Origin: Stramenopiles sp. TOSAG23-6
Taxonomy: Eukaryota > Sar
Direction: 5' to 3'
Length of the DNA: 19,217 nt
Assembly (NCBI GenBank): GCA_900128565.1
Contig: LT636053.1
Span: 1 to 19,217 of the forward strand
Part shown: piece by piece, positions 1 to 6,863 of the stretch
Layout of the letters: each line of letters opens with the position of its first letter
How positions within the stretch are numbered: position 1 is the stretch's first letter
The notes under the pieces: generated by a model
What the model was told of the DNA's origin: nothing
What the model saw: the letters and a program-made list of their open reading frames with translations, nothing else
The model's database searches: none
Made by a program: the position numbers and the translations under genes

Positions 1-55
1 GTACAAAATTTCGTACGAAAAAAAAATAAATTTGAAATTCATAATGAAAACGTAC
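1..55 (-). other. USP gene intron 9 (partial)
   Basis: 5' part of an intron of the shared family. It begins GTACGTTTTCATTATGAA and contains the palindrome TTTCGTACGAAA; the window ends before its branch motif and 3' end. The preceding exon (175-56) is fully open for 40 codons and ends in phase 0. Confidence 0.8.
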
Positions 56-3000
56 TTGAACTTGCAACACTTCTAAAGGTACAATAGAGGTATGTGTATG
101 TAATGCTTGAATACTTGATTTCTGATATTTTTTTTTATCATTTTGATTTTTTGTTATAAATCGTGAAAATTCTACATGTAATTTTAGGAAAATATTTCAA
201 ACATTTGATTTTTTAGTTAAATACAAAATTTTCATAGTAAAAAAAAATTTAAAATTCATTTTTTTGTAAACGTACATGATGTTTTTCGTCCCATCTAGAA
301 GAATAACCATCAAAACGTACAACTACAATTCGAGTTTTTGGATTTTTTAAATGTTCATTTAAATGTTCATTTAAATGTTCATTTAAATGTTCAGTTTTAT
401 TTTGAGTGTGATTTTTAGAATTTTCGAAAGTAACATTATTTTGGTTGGTCGATACATCATCATCATTTGTTCCAGTAGTTGACTGGTGTAAAGGTTTATC
501 AACATTTTCATCAACATTTTCATCAACATTTTCATCAACATTTTCATCAGCTGTTTTTTTCATATCCAACATTTTACTTTCTCTCTCTAAAGATTCCTCA
601 ATAGTTTCTATTGATATAATTGTAGCTTGTAGCCAAACACCTTCTTGATCAAATACATCAACTCTACCATTCACTACAAATAAATTATCATTTTTTTTGA
701 TACTATTCGAATCCATAATATCGGGTATATCATTTTTTTCCTCACTTGTTGTACCCAAGGAATTTGGATTTTTTGGATTTTGTTGAGTATTCATTGATGT
801 GAAGCTATCATCATTTGTAGTCGTCTTGTCATTATCGACATCTTTTTTTTTACTAAACCAATCACCAATTGAAAAAGAACTTTTTTCGGACTTTTTTTTT
901 TCCAAATTTAATTTTTCTTTCAATACAAAAAAATCTTTTGGATATTCGAAAGCAACAATGGCATGATTTCGTCGACGTGGAAGGACTTGAACCGATTGAT
1001 GATCACTGTAAACATTTGCTAACAAACCAGCTCTTAATTCATACAACTCGAGCCGTGAATGAGTTACACCACCTGATAGTAAAAATATATATATCACACA
1101 AAATAAAAATTATTAGCTATGAAATTTTCTATGAGAAAAACAAAACTGAAATTCATAATGGAAAAAGTACACTGTTCTGAAAGTTCTCTCTTCAAATCTC
1201 CTACTGCGCTCAATTGAGGCAACAAAATTGTATACTTTGTTGCCGTCCTACGTAATTTCATATCATCATTTTTATTGTTTTTTCTTGGCGAACTGAAATA
1301 AACGATAACAGAAATCGAAATTTGTTTCACGGGAAGTTGAACTGATACAAAATGCAGTGGTTCAAATCTCAAAGATCTATATCCACATTCTCCACAAGTT
1401 ACGCTTCCTCGTTCCATTCCAAAAAAGAGATCCGCTATAGCAGATCTGTTTCTTTTTTTATATTCTATCCAAGCTTCTTCAGCTAAAACTCTATCTGGTT
1501 TTGTTATAATTTCAGAATCGCTTTCTTTTCTTTCAATGAGCTTAGTATCAATTTTATTTTTATCAATGTTTTTATCAATATTATTAGTAGTATTACTATC
1601 AATATCATCATCTTTATCATTACTATCACTATTCTCAGTTCTATCACTGGGTAATTCTTCAACTTGTCTTGCTAACTCAATGCCACATTCATCTTTAACT
1701 TTGTTTGTGTCATTTTTGGTACCATTTAATACTACAACATCGTCCTTAGTTTCACAATTCGATTCTTTTTGTGGTTTCTTCGGTTTCACATTTTCTCTTA
1801 CTCGTTGAAGATCTTCATGACAAGACATTAAACATGTATTTTGGAAAAATATTTGAGAAGAAAATTCGTTAGGTATAAAATTTCGTACGAAAAATAAATT
1901 CGAANTTGNAAAAAAAANAAAACATACNTGACAACGCAACTTCTTGAGCATCCTGTTGCTCACATCCTTCAAATTGAGTATGACATGGATTGTAAAAAGA
2001 TACGTTACACAAGCGATTGTTTGTTTTGTTAGTTTGAACATACACACACAGAAAAAAAAAAAAGGTAAACAATTTATGAAAACGAAAACATATATGAACT
2101 TAAAACAGCTTTGAAATCATTTGGATATATAAAACGTCTTCCATTCGAAGAAGGTTTTTTCCATAACATTTTCAAAAGGTTTGCAAAAGAACAAACAAAA
2201 CGGCCACCCGATCCAAATTTGTTAGTTACATTAATTTGTGTTTCCCATGTATTGAGAAAAAATATTTTTTTTTGTAAAATTTGTTAGGTACGAAATTTCG
2301 TATGAAAACCAAAAAAAAAAATTAAATTAGAAATTCATATCAAACGTACACTGATCCGAAATGAGAAAATTTCTCAGTAATGGTGCATGACTCAAACATT
2401 GCAGAACAGAATTCATATAACAAGTATTACCTATATTAGCCAATCCTACAGCACCACGACGATCAGCTTTTCCTTTTCCAGAATGTATTTTGGAAAAATA
2501 TTTCAAAAAAAAACCGTTATGTACAAAATTACGTACGAAAAAAAATCGAATTTGAAAAAAAATAAAAACATACATCAAACATTCTACCAAGACCAAGACC
2601 ATATGATGTATTGTGAAAAAATATGTAATTTGATGTTTAATTGTTAGGTACGAAATTTACTACAACAACAAAAAAAATGAAATTCATAATTAAAATGTAC
2701 ATGAATAAAGACCACGAGAGGTATTCCATCGATTAATTTTTTGTTGTTGTTTGCGCCGTGCAATTGTTTTTTCCGTGGTGTGAGTTCCTAGAGGCGCAAG
2801 CTTGTCGCTATTTGATAAAAACATTTCATCCCACTTACTCGACCAACCACAAAAATTAATTCGAAGTCTTTGAATTGGTATAGAATTATTATTATTTTCA
2901 TCATTTGAAAGATTATTTCCATTATTAGTACTATCATTACTTGATTCAACATTTTCTATTTGACCATGTACAGTATTTTCAGTTGTGATACTAACGACCA

Positions 3001-5293
3001 TAGATTCATACCAATTGCCTTCTTTATCACACGCATCCAAGCGATCATTTACCTCAAAATTACGAAATCTTTTGTTTTTTTCCTGTGCTACATCAGCAGG
3101 CCATCGAAATGTCAATTTTTCTTCTTCTTTTATCTTAGATTTTTTTGGGTTGGGGATATCTGTAGGGATATCTGTAGAGGCAATGGAAAGAGCTTGTTCC
3201 ACCATAAAAGCATCACCAGAATTAACAATGAAATTTGGTTCAATATTAATCTCAGTATCATCATTTGTAGTATTATCGAAATGCTCGCAATCCAAAGAAT
3301 CTAAAGAATTGTTCATACGCTCGGGAGAAACAAGAACCCATTCTCCTCCAGCAGATTTGTGCCATAGTCGTAAAGGCATTTCTTTCGTTTTTTTAGAAGA
3401 ATTGTTTTTCTTTTTTTTCTTTTTCTTTTTCTTTTTTTTCTTCTTCTTACCAAATATTGTCCATTTTTTATCTCCCTTATCTTCACAATTATCGAAATTA
3501 TCGAAATTATTCAAAATATCACTATTTGAATCTTTCGCTACAAGCACATGTATTCTTTGATATGCAACATCAAGTAATTGTTGAAAAGTGTTTTTTTTTG
3601 ATAAACTAATGCTTACAGTGGGGCTCTTAGTGTCAGAATAGCCGCTTGTTTTATTCATCCAAACACATTTAAATACCAAAGGATATAGCTCAACTGCTCC
3701 TCGACAACAAGAACTTGGCATATCAATCTCGTGAGGCATAGGTACTCCCACATTCATGTATTGTGAAAAAATAATTTTTTTTTTTTTGGAAATTTATAAA
3801 AAAAATCGTTAGGTACAAAATTTCATATGAAAAAAAAATCAAAATTCATGTTGAAACACGTACAAACGGTCTTCTACTACAAATCTTCCAAAAATAGATC
3901 CAAGTTTTGAACCATACCATTCATACATTATTATCCATAATTTCTCTGGGAATAAAACAAAATCACTAAATTCAGCAAGACCCGGTCGTAAAGTACCAAC
4001 AAATGCACCCCTAATATCGCTATTATCAATGGCAGCAGGTTTGTCACCATATGAATGCGATAAACTTCGATTCATATCTAATCTTTGATAACCTGAAGAC
4101 GTCGATGTCTTGATTGATTCATTGAAATGAACTTCATGAACAACTTCACTTTTATTGTTTCTATCTTCAGTTCCACAATCAGTAGAAGTATTACGTATTA
4201 AACTACTTTCTATAATTGATGTTTCATTAGGGTTAGGGTTACGTATTAAACTACTTTCTATAATTATTGATGTTTCATTATTTTGTGTCGAGGGAATTTC
4301 ACTACTTTTTTCTTCAAAAGTACAACGACCCGCTGCAAACCAATCAACATATTCCGTCCATTCATCCCACCATGTTTTAGATACAACAAACCATGTCTGA
4401 CCACGGATAGCTCGTCTATTTTGAGAGTCATTTTCAGTCAACAATCTAAACACTATATCACGTTCATCTGAAGCTGAATGAAGAGGAGAAAATGCTTTTA
4501 ATAATCTAGACGCGTCAAGATTTTGCCCCTCTATTGCCCATTTACGAAAATCCTCATATTCTATTTGTTTAGACACTACTGGCAATATATTCAATGATGA
4601 ATTTTCCGAATTCTCCAAAGATTCTTCATTTTCTTTTGTAGTCAAATTAATAGGTTTGTGTTGTTCAAAAAGAACGCGTTCTTGTCTACGAATCCAACAA
4701 GACGCACCATCTGTATGAGGACCTACTGAATTGTTTGCCTTTTTTGTAGTATTATCTCGAGGAATAGAAACACCAAGACTAGCACCAGGCGAAACAACAG
4801 CTGTCTCAAGCAAAGTTCGTATTTCCACGTTTGAAAGCACGCCGTCGTTGTTCAGATCAAATAGATCAAAAACAAGTCGAGCTTTTTCTTCTGGTGAAGC
4901 TATGCAACATATACTAATGGCAACGCAAAACTCGCGAAAGTCTAAAACTCCATTCTCGTCGTGGTCAAATAAACGGAAAGCATTTGAAATGATGGAATCG
5001 GGAAAACCAGAATGTTGAAACTCCTCACGGAAAATACCTGAAAAGTCATCTTCAGTCAATTTTGCTGTTACACCAAACTCAGATGATGTACATGATTCAT
5101 CTGAATTCATATTTGAAGCAACAGCCATACGAAATTTGCGGAGAAGTCGCTTCACGTCACTGTGCTTCCAGTTGTCCAGAAGCGAATTAGTATAATCGAG
5201 ATATAGTAAGTCGTCAGTGCTTAAAATCTTTCCATCTTTTTCGCGTCTCCACAATAAAGTGCCTTTAGCACGGACACTGTTACATATCCCCAT
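1..5293 (-). CDS. USP32-like ubiquitin-specific protease, EF-hand/DUSP/USP (3' end outside window)
   Basis: Cysteine deubiquitinase of the USP (C19) family. Exons on the minus strand: 5293-3864, 3755-2701, 2605-2574, 2482-2350, 2246-2094, 1984-1928, 1833-1171, about 1072-276, and 175-56; the gene continues past the left edge. About 1480 codons are visible, and all phases agree. The start MGICNS fits an N-myristoylation plus palmitoylation signal. There are two canonical EF-hand loops (residues 110-121 and 146-157), then a DUSP domain (about 290-490: WFVVSKTWWDEW, IDNSD, LFPEKLW) and a ubiquitin-like stretch (ELYPLVFKCVW). A tudor-like motif (GWSSKWDE) follows in exon 2. The catalytic Cys box GLANIGNTCYMN (Cys about 860) is in exon 4, QQDAQE in exon 6, and a zinc-finger half TCGECG in exon 7. 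A second ubiquitin-like segment and a second tudor-like motif (GYSSRWDE) lie in exon 8. The order EF-hands-DUSP-USP matches human USP32. The His box should lie beyond the window. One N (1928) falls in the codon at the exon 6/7 junction. Confidence 0.92.
176..275 (-). other. USP gene intron 8, GT...AT, 100 bp
   Basis: Begins GTACGTTTAC, has the branch-like TATTTAACT, and ends CCTAAAATTACAT. Joining CAT|GTA in phase 0 continues the frame from WDEKHH into a 40-codon open exon (VEFSRFITK...). Reading straight through the intron stops within 8 codons. There is no AG near the 3' end in a usable frame. Confidence 0.8.
349..394. repeat. 12-bp tandem repeat, 4 copies, in USP exon 8
   Basis: Unit aaatgttcattt repeated four times (the last copy partial). 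It encodes HLNE repeats on the minus strand, so the reading frame is preserved. Confidence 0.95.
499..546. repeat. 12-bp tandem repeat, 4 copies, in USP exon 8
   Basis: Unit tcaacattttca occurs four times without change. It encodes NVDE repeats in the insertion between the tudor-like strands. It has the same period and copy number as the unrelated repeat at 349-394. Confidence 0.95.
1073..1170 (-). other. USP gene intron 7, 3' end ambiguous (AG or AT)
   Basis: Begins GTACTTTTTCCATTATGAA, has the branch-like TAGCTAAT, and ends TTTTTACTATCAG. Two in-frame ends are possible: CTATCAG|GTGG, a canonical AG giving SEQCGVTHS, or CTAT|CAGG (intron 1076-1170), giving SEQSGGVTHS. This is the only intron here where a canonical AG keeps the frame, and the AG version aligns slightly better with USP ubiquitin-like sequences (LSxxTGI). 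Confidence 0.7.
1834..1927 (-). other. USP gene intron 6, GT...AT, 94 bp
   Basis: Begins GTATGTTTT, has TTTCGTACGAAA and the branch-like TACCTAAC, and ends CCAAAATACAT. Joining in phase 1 (N|GT) gives QQDAQEVALSxLMSCHEDLQ. This restores the normal nine-residue spacing between QE and HEDL of USP enzymes. Three N bases lie inside the intron and one next to its 5' end. Confidence 0.88.
1985..2093 (-). other. USP gene intron 5, AT...AT, 109 bp
   Basis: Begins ATATGTTTTCG instead of GT, has ACTAAC near the middle, and ends TTTTTACAATCCAT. Joining TCA T|GT CAT gives FKAVLSSCHTQFEGCEQQDAQE, which has the usual spacing between FK and QF in USPs. The boundary can slide by two bases because the exon also ends in AT. 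It is the most diverged member and lacks the CGTACG palindrome. Confidence 0.75.
2247..2349 (-). other. USP gene intron 4, GT...AT, 103 bp
   Basis: Begins GTACGTTTGATATGAA, has TTCATACGAAA and the branch-like TACCTAAC, and ends TCTCAATACAT. Joining in phase 1 gives LISDQWETQINVTNKFGSGG, the normal EIN-NPLG region after the USP Cys box. A 2-base slide would also encode Gln-Trp, so the exact cut is not fixed by the protein. Confidence 0.87.
2483..2573 (-). other. USP gene intron 3, GT...AT, 91 bp
   Basis: Begins GTATGTTTTTATTTTTTTTC, contains TTTCGTACG and the branch-like TACATAAC, and ends CCAAAATACAT. Joining in phase 0 links the 32-nt exon 3 to the exon carrying the catalytic Cys box. Confidence 0.87.
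2606..2700 (-). other. USP gene intron 2, GT...AT, 95 bp
   Basis: Begins GTACATTTTAATTATGAA, has TACCTAAC, and ends TTCACAATACAT. Joining TCA T|CA TAT in phase 1 leads into the 32-nt exon 3. Confidence 0.83.
3153..3176. repeat. 12-bp tandem duplication in USP exon 2
   Basis: Two exact copies of gggatatctgta, encoding TDIP repeats on the minus strand. Confidence 0.9.
3400..3449. repeat. Poly-lysine coding tract in USP exon 2
   Basis: A nearly pure A tract on the coding strand, with occasional AAG codons, encodes about 17 consecutive lysines. It lies between the ubiquitin-like and tudor-like parts. Confidence 0.9.
3756..3863 (-). other. USP gene intron 1, GT...AT, 108 bp
   Basis: Begins GTACGTGTTTCAACATGAA, has the palindrome TTTCATATGAAA and the branch-like TACCTAAC, and ends TTCACAATACAT. 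Joining TT|G in phase 2 gives FVVEDRLNVGVPMPHE, continuous across the DUSP to ubiquitin-like region. Read-through stops after a few codons. Confidence 0.88.
4191..4280. repeat. Tandem duplication with telomere-like spacer in USP exon 1
   Basis: The segment ttacgtattaaactactttc... is present twice (about 4191-4229 and 4239-4280, the second with a 3-base insertion). The copies are joined by TTAGGGTTAGGGTTA (4227-4241). The encoded protein repeats ETSIIESSLIRN with NPNPN between copies. Confidence 0.9.
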
Positions 5294-5606
5294 CGTGAAA
5301 ATATATGAATGGTGTAGTAGAAATAATTAGATCAGCAGTTCTGAAGATAATTTTGCAATCTCAAAATTTAATCTATATAAGAATAAGATTCTTCTGAAAT
5401 CTTTGAACGTGGCACGGAAACGCACGAAATATTGATGGATTGTCTAAATAAATCGAAATTCAAAAAAGAAGTCAAAAGAAGTAGACTTTTCCATCTGATA
5501 AAGATTTCAAAAAGTATATCCAAGATGATATTGTTTGGGTGATCTGTCGATATCATTATTATTGTTTGGGTGATCTGACGATATCATTGTAGATAGAATT
5601 ATTGCG
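5294..5606. promoter_or_regulatory. Divergent promoter region between USP and pseudokinase genes
   Basis: The two start codons face away from each other across 313 bp with no coding capacity worth calling. The half nearest the kinase holds a 28-bp direct repeat (see 5530-5588). I see no clear TATA box that can be separated from the general AT richness. Confidence 0.65.
5530..5588. repeat. 28-bp direct repeat upstream of the kinase start
   Basis: Copies at 5530-5557 and 5561-5588 (period 31) of attgtttgggtgatct followed by gtcgatatcatt or gacgatatcatt, differing at one base. Each includes GATATC. The second copy ends 18 bp before the kinase ATG, so it may be promoter or 5' UTR sequence. Confidence 0.9.
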
Positions 5607-6799
5607 ATGGGTGTGTGTGCTTCAAAGACGTTCCCAATTGAATTATGCAAGGAATACGAAGTCGTTGAGGCTGTCACTTTAACTCTTGCTTTAACTCATC
5701 CTTTAACTTCTGTACATGGCGAATTTTATGCGGCCACACGAATAATGGATGAGACTCCAGTGGCAATAAATAAATACGTATTAAAAGATGAAAAAAACGC
5801 ACAGTACAAGCAAGAAATGGAAGATATGCGCCGTGAACTTGGACTCTTTGCAAAGATGAAGCATCCTAATATTCTTGAATACATTGGCCAGTTTGAAACT
5901 AAGAAGGAACTCTTTCTTGTGACTGAGCAAATTAAAGGAGGAGAGTTGTGGCGCACATGTCGAGAAAGGATAATTTTCAAGGAACCACATGCACGACACG
6001 TGATTAAGAGTTTGCTTTCTGCTATAGATTATCTTCATTCGCAAGGAATCGTCCATCGAGATGTAAGACTGGAGACTTTGCTGTTTAAAGAAAAGGTATC
6101 GACAGATATAGATGACCCAATCAACTCAACAGTAAAACTGCATGGGTTTTCGCTTGCGGTGACTGTTGGCGATGATGAATATGGTGGTATTTCAAAAGCT
6201 GGTGGGATGCGTTTAGTTCCTCCTGAAGTGGCTGGTCATATGTTAAAAGAAAGGAACCCAGATCATTGTGACCTTTATGAAGTATCTGGAAACGACAAAA
6301 CTCCTCTCAACTATGGGAAACCTGCTGATATCTATTTGATAGGCTGTGTTACGTATGAATTAATCTGTGGCTATCAATTATTTGATTTTAAAAAATCTGA
6401 GATGGCTGTCGTCGATCTGTTGAAGGAAATATCTAAGGTATGTTTTATTTTTTTTTCAACTTCTATTTTTTTTTCGTACGAAATTTTGTACCTAACGTTT
6501 TTTTTTAAATATTTTTTCACAATACATGGTTACCTTGAATTCCATTCTCCATATTGGGATGATATATCCGATAGCGCAAAGGAATTCGTCAAGTTTTGCA
6601 TATATGTTTTATTTTTTTTCAATTTCGAGGTTTTTTTTTGTTTTTTTGGTTTTTTATAAAAATTTTGTAATTAACAAATTTTACAAAAAAAAATATTTGT
6701 TCACAATTCATGGATGTGAACCCAAAAACGAGACCCAAAGTGAAGCAATTGATGGAGCATGCATGGATTAAGAAATCAACTAATTCCAAAATGTTCTAA
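5607..6799 (+). CDS. N-myristoylated CDPK-like pseudokinase
   Basis: Protein kinase fold of about 330 residues from three exons (5607-6437, 6528-6601, 6712-6799). The start MGVCASK is a textbook N-myristoylation signal (Gly2, Ser6, Lys7) with Cys4 available for palmitoylation. The fold is recognisable: alpha-C Glu in RRELGLFAKMKHPNIL, VHRDVRLETLLF, PPE, YGKPADIYLIGCVTYEL, SPYWDDIS and the final MDVNPKTRP...HAWI. Catalysis is doubtful. The VAIK lysine is Asn55, the HRD-loop Asn is Thr157, and DFG reads GFS (Gly180). The glycine loop is replaced by a repetitive LTLALTHPLTS. Only HRD Asp152 is kept. The closest look is CDPK/CAMK, without visible EF-hands. It shares a promoter with the USP gene and converges on the methyltransferase gene, with 64 bp between stops. 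Confidence 0.9.
5677..5710 (+). repeat. ctttaactc-type repeat replacing the glycine-rich loop
   Basis: Three imperfect copies of ctttaactc/ctttaactt at 13-bp spacing. They encode TLTLALTHPLTS where kinases have GxGxxG. Confidence 0.75.
6438..6527 (+). other. Pseudokinase intron 1, GT...AT, 90 bp
   Basis: Begins GTATGTTTTATTTTTTTTTC, has TTTCGTACGAAA and the branch-like TACCTAAC, and ends TTCACAATACAT. Joining AAG|GGT in phase 0 gives LLKEISKGYLEFHSPYWDDIS, a strongly conserved kinase segment. No AG lies near the 3' end. This shows the family on the plus strand, so orientation follows the gene. Confidence 0.93.
6602..6711 (+). other. Pseudokinase intron 2, AT...AT, 110 bp
   Basis: Begins ATATGTTTTATTTTTTTTC, has the branch-like GTAATTAAC, and ends TTCACAATTCAT. 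Joining AT|G gives AKEFVKFCMDVNPKTRPKV, matching subdomain XI spacing. The cut could slide by two bases because the upstream exon ends in AT. Confidence 0.88.
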
Positions 6800-6863
6800 T
6801 AATTAATTATACATTTGTTTATTTCATTTTTTAGCAAAATTATTATTATAATAATTAGAAATA

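Noticed and set aside
349-546. CRISPR-like array because of regularly repeated short units
   Set aside because: The repeats are contiguous 12-bp tandem units without spacers, in frame within a eukaryotic coding exon.
2985-3560. A 191-codon plus-strand frame opposite USP exon 2
   Set aside because: It includes a poly-Phe run opposite the poly-Lys tract and has no domain; the minus strand carries the DUSP-linked and tudor-like sequence.
1094-4000. Short C-terminal tails such as LYVFQHEF or YSCTF taken as real gene ends, making several separate small genes
   Set aside because: These are read-through of intron starts. Removing the introns joins consecutive USP domains in frame with agreeing phases, so it is one gene.
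4227-4241. A true chromosome end or telomere fusion
   Set aside because: Only two to two and a half TTAGGG units, inside an open coding exon, with ordinary sequence on both sides.
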